DNA from: Bryum argenteum
Taxonomy: Eukaryota; Streptophyta; Bryopsida; Bryales; Bryaceae
Direction: 5' to 3'
Length of the DNA: 64,000 nucleotides
Assembly (NCBI GenBank): GCA_037043015.1
Contig: CM073325.1
Location: 15,789,001 to 15,853,000, forward strand
Part shown: positions 49,691-61,173 of the stretch, piece by piece
Layout of the letters: each line of letters begins with the position of its first letter
Position numbering within the stretch: the first letter of the stretch is position 1
Program-made: the position numbers and the translations under genes
The notes under the pieces: generated by a model
Told to the model about the DNA's origin: nothing
What the model saw: the letters and a program-made list of their open reading frames with translations, nothing else
The model's database searches: none

Positions 49691-50082
49691 GTTTTCTTTT
49701 TTCTTTTTTTTTTAATTCTTAGTTTCCAATGTATTACTGAAATCTTTCAAAATTTCATAGGATCCTTTTTAAATTTTAATCCCTCTCAGATTTTTGTTAT
49801 TAGATTCTCAGTGATTATTACACAATGAAAAAAGGAATCCTATGTTGATTTGTGAAATGCTATATATTCTTTATTCACGGATAGGGTTTAGTGGTTTAGG
49901 GTTTAGGGTTTAGGATTTAGGTTTATGGTTTACTTGGAGATTTCATAATTGCAGTAGCTTTGTTATATGAATTTTCACTTCAATCTAGAAATGATGAAAT
50001 TTCGTAAATTCTCTTGTGTACTAACATATTATGATCTCGTAATCTATGAGGCTATATGACTCAACTTTGGGCCACATGACCT

Positions 50083-50222
50083 ACAACTATAACTCTATTA
50101 CAATATTGCATGGTTGAGAATGTAAATTGAGCATCCTCATTTTAATATAGGACCCTTATTTTGGAAATGCGACATTTGGTTAAAAATGGGCACTAAATTT
50201 GGGGAGTCTATAATCTTAGATC
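50083..50222. repeat. Direct duplication, first copy (~140 bp)
   Basis: ATAACTCTATTACAATATTG through TAATCTTAGATCCTA recurs at 50885-51024 in the same orientation with about ten differences. Confidence 0.85.
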
Positions 50223-50468
50223 CTATGTTGAATGTTGAAAATACTACCAATATATTCCTTGCAATAAACTCGTGATTTATTCCATGTCAATAACATCTTC
50301 AAACAAAAATAAATAAAAAATAGATTATTTTGCAAATAATAACAATGCGATGGAGAAAAGTGACATTGTAATCGATTAAAAATATAATTCAATACTACAC
50401 CATACATACACGAATCCATTATTTTCATTCCACACACAATTGAGTTTCCAAAGATTTCCAACACCAAT

Positions 50469-50795
50469 CTTTATAAGTTGATGCCATATGTTAAAAACTT
50501 ATAGAGTGGGATATTTTCAAAAATTTATTTGTCTCCCTTTTTACTTCTCTTTATTTGTGATCGCGAAATAGAAAACAATAGAATCGTGTTTCTATTACCT
50601 TTGTAAGAGGTAAATAAATAATTATTCAAATAAATACAATAATAAAAATGCTACTAATAATTATTTAAAAAGAATATGTGCAAATTAAGTACAATTATAT
50701 GTACTACAATATAAATATACTCCTAGCTTAGTTCAAGGGTGTCAAACAAAAATAGCCAATAATAGAATGAGTTGTTTAAGCACAATGTTTTTTAA
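50469..50795. repeat. Direct duplication, copy B
   Basis: Second copy of the segment at 48300-48645. Together with the 50083/50885 pair it shows that the AT-rich centre grew by segmental duplication. Confidence 0.85.
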
Positions 50796-51024
50796 GTTAA
50801 GAGTATTCTTATGTCTAAATGTGGTCAACTTAAGGCCTAACACGGTAATACCAAAGTTATGAAACTAAATGGTCACACATGCTCTATAACTCTATTACAA
50901 TATTACATGGTTGAGAATGTAAATTGTGCATCTTCATTTTAATACAGGACCCTTATTTTGGAAATGCGTCATTTGGTTAAAAATAGGCACTACGTTTGGG
51001 GAGTATATAATCTTAGATCCTATT

Positions 51025-52380
51025 GCAAAAAAAAAAAAAACTTATTTTGTTCCTATAAGTCATTTTGAAGTATTCTAATTATAATGTGAATAAGAATGAT
51101 ATTAGAAAATATGAGTAATTATTATATACGGTATAAATAAAACCACGTCCATTTACATAAAATTCAAGTGGGTTAGACTCAACAAATTTGAAAGAAACAT
51201 ATATGATAATAAAATTAAAGAGTATATGATGAAAGTAAATGATGAAATTTTGCTTTTAGAATCAAAAATTTTTCTAAATATAGTATGTAGGTTGTAGAGT
51301 TTAATATTCTCTGTATACAGATAATGAACGTTTGAACTCAATACTATTGTAAGAATACGAAATGCTAGAATGAAATCCAATAAGTACATATAATTCATAC
51401 GGGAAGCCAAAAGAATACAAAGCATGAATGTGAGAAAGATTCATTATAATGTAGGAGTTAGGAGTAATGATCAAACGCATTTTATATTATTTATATGCAT
51501 TCTCTATGCTTAAACATTACCTCTACATAAGTTAATTTATATCTATAAGAGTCTTATAGAAATATAATATTTTAAACCTACTGTTCACATGGAAGACACA
51601 AATTAGGATACACTAGATTCTATCATCCTTGGTTCTAAATTTGGGATGCGTGTATGTATAATGGAATTTATATGTTATATGTTTTATACCTACACATATT
51701 TTCATGAATGCCAATAGCCTTCTATTATAGTTCATGATAAAATTTATTTTTTTGCTAATACATGTTCATTGTAAGTTTGTAACCCTTAACCTCAAATGCC
51801 CAAGGGAGGTGTAGACTCTAGAGCCTAGAAACACACGTTTTGCAAAGTGCGAGAGATGAAAATGAAGGTTAGCTATCTAGATCTCAACCGTACAACATTG
51901 TAGAAGACTTGGTTTAGATCATGTGGAGGAAATTTGGACTCATGAAGCCCCATAGATTGCGAGATCATAACATATTAGTACTCAACAAAGATCATAAAAT
52001 TTCATCATATTCACCTTGAAGTGAGAATGCAATTATCATAGGTATTGGCGTGGATCGAAAAGTAGGTCCTTTGCTCAAAAGTGAATGGCATATCTTCGTC
52101 GCATCTTGGATGGAAGTAAGGTTTCCGGTAGAAAAACAAGTTAGAAATTCAAATACAACCGAACTAACAAAATTGAAATCCAACGATGGATGAATGAGAA
52201 ACTTCTGCTGAAAAACCATGTATTATTTTAATTTTTCCAAGATAGAACATCATTGCAAAATAATCCAAGACCTAAACTATTAAAAAAAAATTCCTTTCTT
52301 GGTGGGCCATGGGAAAGCATGCCCCATGTTTGAAAAACCAGAAAGGTTTGTCTCAAAAAAAAAAAAGACCAGAAACAAGA
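51025..52380. other. AT-rich interior with degraded inverted copy of TIR family
   Basis: About 51,787-52,260 is a decayed, reverse-oriented relative of 35,765-36,744: it begins CCTTAACCTCAAATGCCC and carries the complement of TATGTTATGATCTCGCAATC near 51,960. No gene seen. Confidence 0.55.
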
Positions 52381-52595
52381 CCTGCCGACAGGGTTGTCTT
52401 ATTAGACACAATTTTCGGAATGTCTGTCTGATTTGTCGTATTGGACATGTCTGTTAAACGTCGAGTCGACGAAAATGTCGACCGTACCAAAAATTACATA
52501 GTAAAAAACTTGCTGAGATTTACCTTGAGGTAAAAAGCTATTTTCCTACGTGGCGTAGGGTTGATAATGACGTGGAAAATCAAAATACACGTCAC

Positions 52596-52860
52596 AGTGG
52601 GCGACCTCGCTAGGCGACTGACGGTCGCACCGGGGCGAACGTCGGTCGCCTACTGCGATCGCCGATCGCCCTGGCAACCGCGAGAAGGCGACCGGCGGTC
52701 CAGTATGGAGACCGGTGGTCGCCCTGGCAACCGCTTTTAGGCGACCTTAGGGGCAAGGACAAAGTGTCCGGGAGCCACTCTGGACCCCTCCTGTTGGGGC
52801 GACCGCCGATCCAGGTAATGGCCGAACGTAGCTCATAGGGCGACCGGCGGTCTACCCTCT
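52596..52860. repeat. GCGACC/GGTCGC cluster of nested element (left)
   Basis: GC-rich run of GCGACCGGCGGTC, GGTCGCC and CGATCGCC motifs leading directly into the first AT-rich body at TTTGAAGAGCCATAAC. Confidence 0.75.
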
Positions 52861-52870
52861 AGAAACGAAG

Positions 52871-53520
52871 GACATGAACTTTGAAGAGCCATAACTTTTT
52901 CATTCGGACTCTGATTTTGACGAAATCACTTGGGTTGGGTCCCAAATTAAGTCTAGTTTATGTCGTAAAAATTGCAGACCCATACAATTAAGTATGAAAA
53001 AATGGCATGCATTTTAGTGAAGGGAGTATTTGTTTCTTGGGTTTTTAAACATTTGGCATGTTTTACCATTGCAAGCCTATTATGTGACATCAAAAAGGTT
53101 TTTGCATGATGTGTTTTAGACAAGTGTGATCTTTAGATGCATCCCACAATCTTTGTAGTTGGAAGTATTTTGATCCAGATAGTTTTAGTATTGGCTTTGC
53201 AATTATATTTCTACGATGAAAAAAGTGAAAAAGTGGATGATTTTTGAAGAGATAGATCTCCTTCAACCATCGTTAGATTTTGAATTTTCATTTTAGAATG
53301 GATTCCAATTAGAGTGTTGTATTGGTGATAGAAACCTCGATTCATTCGAAGATATATTGAAGATAACGTATAATTTGAGTGCTAGGGATCTAGGTTTGGA
53401 CTATATTAATCACTTTATAGAATATTTGGCAGTTCTTATCATTGCAAGGCTACTATTTGAGCCATAGGGAAGTCCAAGATGTATAGGGAAATAGAGAGGG
53501 AGAGTAGTATTTATACTTTG
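52871..53520 (-). repeat. AT-rich body A with TATA box
   Basis: Homologous to the interior of the 35,765-36,744 element. Minus-strand TATAAA at 53510-53515 follows a small GGACCGGCGGTCGCC cluster (53522-53560), so a transcript would run leftwards through the body. No conserved coding frame. Confidence 0.75.
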
Positions 53521-53560
53521 CTTGGACCGGCGGTCGCCTGAGCAACCGACGATCGCCTAT

Positions 53561-54640
53561 GTGGTTGAATTTATATGGGGATATTTGAATTGCGGGGTTT
53601 GAAGCACGGGGGCATATGTAAATATATAAGCAAAAAGGGAGTGGAAGGGGTGTTGATAACTTTCCTAGGTGATTCATATTGTGTAAAAAATATGGTATAA
53701 ATCTTAGGGTCACAGGACGAACGAAAGTATTTTTCCCGAATTTCTAAAAATTAAATAGTCATGTGAAAGTAGGCGGTGTGGGCACATGCATACGAAAACA
53801 AAGTGGGGAATGTAATTTGAACATTTGGACTACACTAAATAGGTACATTAGTGTTAGATTTTTATAAGATTTGAAACTGCTACAAGTTTTTACTTTTGGG
53901 ATAAATTTTTTACCAAGAGTATCGATTCCAATACTATGTAAGGATCCCCATCTTCACCATTGTAGAGGGTACAAATATTGACTAATAGTAAAAACTTATA
54001 GCCTATTTATGTAAATTAGTGTATCTAACACTAATCTACCTATTTAGTGTAGGTAATATGGATCATATAAAAATGATGGAACCATCAAAAATATTATAGG
54101 ACAACTTTGTACTAAAAATAAGAAAAAATCCATAAAGGGGTAAGGGGACAATTTAAACCCTTAGACTACCTAATGATGACCCTATGGAAATGATGGTGTT
54201 ATTTAGAAAATCGTGGGGATATGTCAGCTATAGGTCATCATTTACTTGTAAGTCATTTGAATGAGTAGAATATTGAATGATATACGGAAAATAGATTTGT
54301 GGAAAGGGATAACGATTTTAAAACTTGTGTTGACTAAAAAATACCTTATAAAAATTATGAAAGAACAAAATTTCCCGTAAGAGAAACGTATCTACATGTT
54401 ATGATTTACTTTGACTTTGTAGGATGCTAAGTAATAGAGGAAGTTATACTAAAGGGGGGAGGAGGTGGTTTTATTATTTTCTCTAACCGTATTAAATATA
54501 TTAAATCATGAAAGAAGCCACATGGAACTTGGATTTACATGGAAGGAAATACTTGGTGTTAATTTGATTCAACCCTGGCATGGTATAGGATACTTGGTGT
54601 TAACTTCATTCAAAACCTCCAAATCGCGCAACCGCCAATA
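53561..54640. other. AT-rich spacer of nested element
   Basis: No gene recognised; unique-looking AT-rich sequence between body A and the second GC cluster. Confidence 0.45.
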
Positions 54641-55028
54641 CAGCGGATGCACGAACGTCGGTCGCTAGGGCGACCGCCGATCCAGTTGGTGGGCGAACGA
54701 CGCTGACAGGGCGACCGGCGGTCTACGTGATGGGCAAGCACTCAAGGAGAAAGTGTCCGCGAGCTTCCGCGCACCCCCTCCTGATGGGGCGACCGCCGAT
54801 CCAGCCGATGGGCGAACGTCGGTCGCTTGGGCGAACGTCGGTGGCTAGGGCGACCAGCGGTCTACGTGATGGGCAAGCACCCAAGGAGAAAGTGTCCGCG
54901 AGCCTCCGCGCACCCCTCCTGACGGAGCGACCGCCGATACAGCAGATGGGCGAACGTCGGTCGCTAGGGCGACCGCCGATTCAGGTGATGGGCGAACGTA
55001 GCTCATAGGGCGACCGGCGGTCTACCCT
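54641..55028. repeat. GC cluster with tandem ~150-bp units
   Basis: Alternating GGGCGACCGCCGATCCAG, ATGGGCGAACGTCGGTCGC and AAGGAGAAAGTGTCCGCGAG segments, repeated in a roughly 150-bp higher-order unit (54722 and 54865). Confidence 0.75.
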
Positions 55029-55690
55029 CTAGAAACGAAGGACATGAACTTTGAAGAGCCATAACTTTTTCATTCGGACTCTGATTTTGACGAAATCACT
55101 TGGGTTGGGTCCCAAATTAAGTCTAGTTTATGTCGTAAAAATTGCAGACCCATACAATTAATTATGAAAAAATGGCATGCATTTTAGTGAAGGGAGTATT
55201 TGTTTCTTGGGTTTTTAAACATTTGGCATGTTTTACCATTGCAAGCCTATTATGTGACATCAAAAAGGTTTTTGCATGATGTGTTTTAGACAAGTGTGAT
55301 CTTTAGATGCATCCCACAATCTTTGTAGTTGGAAGTATTTTGATCCAGATAGTTTTAGTATTGGCTTTGCAATGATATTTCTAAGATGAAAAAAGTGAAA
55401 AAGTGGATGATTTTTGAAGAGATAGATCTCCTTCAACCATTGTTAGATTTTGAATTTATTTTTTAGAATGGTTTCCAATTACAGTGCTGTATTGGTGATA
55501 GGAACCTCGATCCATTCGAAGATATATTGAAGATAAGGTATAATTTGAGTGTAAGGGGTCTATAACTGGACTATATTAATTGTTTTGTAAACTATTTGGC
55601 AGTTTTTATCATTGCAAGACTACTATTCGAGCCATAGGGAAGTGTAAGGTGTATAGGGAAATAGAGAGGGAGAGTAGTATTTATACTTTT
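55029..55690. repeat. AT-rich body B
   Basis: More than 90% identical by eye to body A in the same orientation, ending GAGAGTAGTATTTATACTTT, but with no GC cluster beyond it. Confidence 0.85.
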
Positions 55691-55839
55691 CCTATGTATT
55701 TTATATGAAACATGATTAAAAGTTCTGGCCTATAAGATGAAGGTAAGTAGTTTCTTTTAAATACCTAGGATTAATTAAATTTGTTGAAATGGGGTGTGTG
55801 TATAAAAGAAGGGAAGAGATGATTCAATAATGATAAAAA

Positions 55840-56402
55840 CCGCCAAATATTTTACAAAGTAATTAATATAGTCCAAACCTAGATCCCTAGCACTCAAATT
55901 ATACGTTATCTTCAATATACCTTCGAATGAATCGAGGTTTCTATCACCAATACAACACTCTAATTGGAACCCATTCTAAAATAAAAATTCAAAATCTAAC
56001 AATGGTTGAAGGAGATCTATCTCTTCAAAAATCATCCACTTTTTCACTTTTTTCATCTTAGAAATATCATTGCAAAGCCAATACTAAAACTATCTGGATC
56101 AAAATACTTCCAACTACAAAGATTGTGGGATGCATCTAAAGATCACACTTGTCTAAAACACATCATGCAAAAACCTTTTTGATGTCACATAATAGGCTTG
56201 CAATGGTAAAACATGCCAAATGTTTAAAAACCCAAGAAACAAATACTCCCTTCACTAAAATGCATGCCATTTTTTCATACTTAATTGTATGGGTCTGCAA
56301 TTTTTACGACATAAACTAGACTTAATTTGGGACCCAACCCAAGTGATTTCGTCAAAAACGGAGTCCGAATGAAAAAGTTATGGCTCTTCAAAGTTCATGT
56401 GC
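55840..56402. repeat. AT-rich body C, inverted
   Basis: Reverse complement of body B across about 560 bp, so B and C form a very large inverted repeat around a roughly 150-bp centre. Confidence 0.85.
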
Positions 56403-56519
56403 TTCGTTCGAAGAGGGTAGACCGCCGGTCGCCCTATGAGCTACGTTCGCCCATCACCTGGATCGGCGGTCGCCCTACTGAACGGCGTTCGCCTTTCAGC
56501 TGTATCGGCGGTCGCCTAG

Positions 56520-56751
56520 GGGCGAACGTCGGTCGCTCATGGGCGAACGTCGGTCGCTCATGGGCGAACGTCGGTCGCTCATGGGCGAACGTCGGTCGCT
56601 CATGGGCGAACGTCGGTCGCTCATGGGCGAACGTCGGTCGCTCATGGGCGAACGTCGGTCGCTCATGGGTGAACGTCGGTCGCTCATGGGCGAACGTCGG
56701 TCGCTCATGGGCGATCGTCGGTCGCTCATGGGCGATCGTCGGTCGCTCAGG
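56520..56751. repeat. 21-bp GC minisatellite, 11 copies
   Basis: Unit GGGCGAACGTCGGTCGCTCA(T), nearly perfect; the last two copies read GCGATCG. All six frames stay open because the period is a multiple of three, giving spurious repeat peptides. It contains the CGGTCG core shared with all other clusters. Confidence 0.95.
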
Positions 56752-56762
56752 CAACCGCCGGT

Positions 56763-57424
56763 CCAAGCAAAGTATAAACACTACTCTCCCTCTCTATTTC
56801 CCTATACATCTTGGACTTCCCTATGGCTCAAATAGTAGCCTTGCAATGATAAGAACTGCCAAATATTCTATAAAGTAATTAATATAGTCCAAACCTAGAT
56901 CCCTAGCACTCAAATTATACGTTATCTTCAATATATCTTCGAATGAATCGAGGTTTCTATCACCAATACAACACTCTAATTGGAATCCATTCTAAAATGA
57001 AAATTCAAAATCTAACGATGGTTGAAGGAGATCTATCTCTTCAAAAATCATCCACTTTTTCACTTTTTTCATCGTAGAAATATAATTGCAAAGCCAATAC
57101 TAAAACTATCTGGATCAAAATACTTCCAACTACAAAGATTGTGGGATGCATCTAAAGATCACACTTGTCTAAAACACATCATGCAAAAACCTTTTTGATG
57201 TCACATAATAGGCTTGCAATGGTAAAACATGCCAAATGTTTAAAAACCCAAGAAACAAATACTCCCTTCACTAAAATGCATGCCATTTTTTCATACTTAA
57301 TTGTATGGGTCTGCAATTTTTACGACATAAACTAGACTTAATTTGGGACCCAACCCAAGTGATTTCGTCAAAAACGGAGTCCGAATGAAAAAGTTATGGC
57401 TCTTCAAAGTTCATTTGCTTCGTT
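56763..57424 (+). repeat. AT-rich body D, inverted, with TATA box
   Basis: Starts after GCCGGTCCAAGCAAAG with TATAAA at 56773-56778 and a pyrimidine-rich leader, then the reverse complement of body A. The arrangement of cluster, TATA box, then transcribed body mirrors the cargo genes of the outer element. Confidence 0.8.
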
Positions 57425-57429
57425 CGAAG

Positions 57430-57715
57430 AGGGTAGACCGCCGGTCGCCCTATGAGCTACGTTCGCCCATCACCTGGATCGGCGGTCGCCCTACTGAGCG
57501 ACGTTCGCCCATCGGCTGTATCGGCGGTCGCCTAGGGGCGAACGTCGGTCGCTTATGGGCGATCGTCGGTCGACTTGGGCGATCGTCGGTCGCTAAGGTG
57601 ACCGCCGGTCCAGAGAAGGCGACCACCGGTCCAGAGAAGGCGACCGCCGGTCCGGCCAAGGCGACCGCCGGTCTAGATGACGCGACCGCGGTCCGATCCC
57701 TCGTGGCGCGATCGC
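57430..57715. repeat. GC cluster of nested element (right)
   Basis: GACCGCCGGTCGCC, GCGATCGTCGGTCG and four AAGGCGACCGCCGGTCCAG-type units of about 20 bp between 57595 and 57680. Confidence 0.8.
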
Positions 57716-57901
57716 AAACCGTATTCTTTGAGTAGTACACACTACGTGGCAGCCACGTAGGATGCAACGTGGACAGGGTAAATCCAGGGTAAAAAAAAGA
57801 TTCTGTAGATTCTATTAGACATTCTGAGGCTTAATGTCTGTCTGACATGTCGTGTCTGTCTGACGTCCGTCTGTGTCTAGCAAGACAACCCTGCCTGCCG
57901 A

Positions 57902-58250
57902 CCGGGCGGGGGACGGCCGACCGCCTTGGAGGCCGGCGACCGCATCGGACGGCCAGCGACCGCCCTCGCGACCCCGTTGGACGGCGGCCGTCGGATCCGT
58001 CGGACGGCGGCCGTCGGATCCGTCGGACGGCGGCCGTCGGATCCGTCGGCCGCAGTAAATCGGTCGGCCGCGATGGACCGGCCGGATCCGACAGCCGCGA
58101 TGGATCTGTCGGCCAATCGGGCGGCCTGGATCGGTCGCCATCGCGGGCATCGGATTGGCCGACCGATCCAGGCCGACCGATGGCGGAATTGACCGGTGCC
58201 GACCGAGATCGGACGGCCGGGGCCATCGGAAGAATGCCGACCGGGGGCTC
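57902..58250 (+). promoter_or_regulatory. CGACCG-rich cluster upstream of repeat-protein gene
   Basis: GGACGGCCGACCGCC, then four GGACGGCGGCCGTCGGATCC-like units (57970-58050), then GGCCGACCGATCC motifs. The nested element inserted exactly at its left edge. No clear TATA box follows; a T-rich leader precedes the ATG at 58377. Long frames on both strands are compositional artefacts. Confidence 0.6.
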
Positions 58251-58376
58251 ATTTCCCTTCACTCTGGTGTGCGCCCTGGTCGCTGTGGTTTTCCATGTCG
58301 ACTGCGCTCCTCGGAGTCCCCTCTTGATAATTGACCCCTTTTTTTGCACTTTTTTTTTTTCTTGTGGCTGAACAAT

Positions 58377-59975
58377 ATGCCGAGGGAACGACGTACTAGT
58401 GCACCCAAGGGCAAGGCCCCGGAGATGGACTGTGTAGCAACTGATGATCCAAATTGTGTCGCCGAAGATGGATGGGAAGATGAACCGGCGAGAATTTGGA
58501 ATTGCACCATGTGCAAGCGATATGTGAAGATGAAACACCTCATGAAGTTATAGCCAAGAAATCAAGCGATTATATCAGGGCCACGACGCGAAGGTCTAGC
58601 CAGCAGTTGCACAAGTCAACATTTCAAGCTTCGATATCATGAAGTGACCATTGCCGTTGGAGTACGGAATACTAGGCCGGAAATCATGTTATATTCCAAC
58701 ATGGCTATGGTTTGGGCAGAAATCGTTCTACATAAGAACGTGAATTGGAGCACCGTGGCAGGTTTGAATGTTGCCGAATTGGATCGGAGCAATGATTTCA
58801 TACCAACTAGTTGGCTTGGACCCAGTGATTGTATGCCCCTTTGGTCGAATCGGACATATACGGAGATGTCGGAAGTTCAAGATGAAGAAAGACAGTACAC
58901 CTCCAAGGAGATATGAAGGTCAAACTCGAATTTCTCAAGATACACCTCCAAGGGGATACGAGGGTCAAACAGAACATCAACAAAATACACCTCCGAGGGG
59001 ATACGAGGGTCAAACTGAACATCAACAATATACACCTCCGAGGGGATATGGGGGTCACACAACAGATGATTATAATCGCAGCAATAACAGGGGTATGGCA
59101 CCAATATCTTTTGGCATAGGAAGTGGTGGGTATTATCCCGGTAGCAATATATACGGTCCAGGAACCACTACTCCTGAGACATATAGGGCAGAGCATCCAA
59201 GGGATAAGTACCAATCCAGAGGCCAACACGATACAAGTCCGAATGCTGGAGGAAGATATATGCCAACATATCCTCGGGATACATACGAGTCAGGAGGCCG
59301 ATACGGTGGAAGGAGTGCTCCGGAGAGCTATACGCCAACATATCCTCGGGAATCTAACGATGTCCCTGGCCAATATGGTAGAGGTACCAGTAGTCCAGAG
59401 TACCATATCCCAACACATCCAAGGGACACATACGAGTCTCGAGGCCAGTATGGGAGAGGACCTAACATTCGAGAAAGGTACCCCACAACGTATCCTACTG
59501 AATCATACGATGCTCCCAACCAATACGATAGAAGACCTGAGGTTCCAGATACCTTTAAACCAACGTATCCAAGAAATACGCATGATCATCACGGCGAGTA
59601 CGGTAGAGCTATTACCAATCCCGAGTACCGTACTACAAGTCAAGCAAGAGATGAATACGAGCCCAGTTGGAATTCCCGAACAAGGATCGTGAAGAGCATA
59701 TCACTCAGTACCCATATCTCGGGTATGACCAATATGCATATGGGAGTAACGACACTCCCCCGCCACCATTCCGAATTCGTGAAGAAGAAGATGCAGAGTT
59801 TGAAAAACAACTACGAGAGGCAACAATTCAAAGTCAAGCGGAGTACATCCGCAAGCTTGAAAATGATTGTATTTACGACGAGCAGCGCTTGTATGATGCT
59901 TATTCGCGAGGGCGGTTCTCGAACCAAGCAAGGCCAAGTGGAACACATGATGATAAGGACCAGGATGAAAATTAA
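58377..59975 (+). pseudogene. Transposon-borne P/Y/G/R repeat protein, disrupted
   Basis: ATG at 58377 (MPRERRTSAPKGKAPEMD). The N-terminal part resembles that of the RING-H2 gene: CTMCKRYVKM versus ICKKYVKM, and an AMVWAEIVLHKNVNWST stretch versus AMVYAQLILQRKINWST. Then come four 45-bp units encoding PPRGYEGQTEHQQ-type peptides and about nine YPRDTYESRGQYGRG-type units, low-complexity and probably disordered. The C-terminus is charged (EEEDAEFEKQLREATIQSQA), a likely coiled coil. Lesions: TAG at 58551-58553, a frame change near 58900 and another near 59680. No known family recognised for the whole. It converges on the kinase-like gene and may be a paralogue of the RING gene's 5' half. Confidence 0.6.
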
Positions 59976-61173
59976 TTATACATTTACATATAGGCATGTT
60001 GTAATGTAGTGTACGTAGATGTAGTATTTGGATGAGAACTCTATTCTCCATATGGTAGAGGTCATTTTTTAAGACCTTCTTAACCATGTTTTGTTGGTAA
60101 ACGGACATCATATGAATGATATAAGGAATGTAGGACCATGACCTATATTACACATTTATTTGAGTAAATATGTTATGATTCCATTTATTAACCACTAAGA
60201 ATTTTAGTGTTTTTGGAAGCTTGAAAGCTGAAACCTCTTGCTCAAAACTACGATTTCCTACGTCTATGTACTCTCGGAGTATGTAAGAATTATTTTTATC
60301 TATTTAATACATTCAACCGTAAGATCGTGAACCGAAGCCTATTTTAAGTTACTATTTTGAAAAGTGACCTTAGGATGTTTATCATTTGCGAGATCCTAAC
60401 ATCCAAATTTTGTTTAAAACTTTATTTGGGATTTGCTCCGGAGGCAGTGTCTCCACGGTGCAAAGGGGGAGTTGGAGATTGTTACCAACAAAATTTTGGT
60501 CATATTTTTTCCCATGTATGTAATCAAGTGTAGTAAATTCATGCAAAATTTGGGAGCCTCATTCCTCTTGATTGACATTCATGCAAGTGATTTTCTAAAA
60601 GCAGGTCCGAAAACAATACTATAGTAAAACATGCACGTCGTTACGTATATTTCGTATTATAAAGAACTTAAAGTGGGTTATGTGAGTGTAGGAGTTTGTG
60701 ATTTTTGAGGTAACTTATTTCTAAAAGTTTTCCATAATCTAAAATTTTGACAAATTTTGAAATATATAATTCATAATATACTAATACATTTTGAGCTTGT
60801 GTTGGTAATTTCTGGAGGCTGCCACTGTAAAATTGGTAAATACTATGACTTAAATATTTTTGGAATTTCAGTAGTGATTGGCTTATAAACATATTAGAAG
60901 AAAAATAGAAGATAAATCGCTAATTTTGAATTACCCAACCAACACTTAAAAATTGAATCGATAGGTTTTTTTGGGCTTTACCCTAAAGGCCTCATCCAAA
61001 TGGTGCAAAGGGGCAAAATATTATAATAAACATAAGTGTACTTGGTGGGCCAAAATTTGAAAGGCATGCAATACATTTGAAACAAATAGTATTGTTGGAG
61101 TGAAAATAGAACATGCATACTAATTCATATACTATAATAAAACCGATATGAGTAAAACAAATTCTACGTTTTC
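59976..61173. other. AT-rich spacer between convergent genes
   Basis: 3' flanks of the repeat-protein and kinase-like genes. Nothing else recognised. Confidence 0.5.

Larger units (their letters stand above)
52389..57893. mobile_element. Nested hAT-family element, 5.5 kb, non-autonomous
   Basis: Ends match as 22-bp inverted repeats with two mismatches. Both begin CAGGGTTGTCTT and end TAGACACA or AGACACA (52389-52410 and 57872-57893), sharing the decamer CAGGGTTGTC with the giant element. Identical octamers CCTGCCGA flank it at 52381-52388 and 57894-57901. No transposase frame is present. The content is four ~600-bp AT-rich bodies, two in each orientation, separated by CGACCG/GCGAACGTCGG clusters, one of them an eleven-copy 21-bp array. 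It was probably mobilised in trans by a DUF659 hAT transposase like that of its host. Confidence 0.9.

Noticed and set aside
56520-56751. Regular 21-bp array resembling a CRISPR or a repeat-protein gene
   Set aside because: There are no unique spacers, the genome is a plant's, and the frames are open only because 21 is a multiple of three; it is a minisatellite in a GC cluster.
57815-58538. Long minus-strand frames (up to about 235 codons) over the 58-kb GC cluster
   Set aside because: The Arg/Pro/Ser/Asp-rich translations arise from CGACCG repeats lacking stops. The same happens at 38.9, 46.2, 49.5 and 63 kb in several frames at once.
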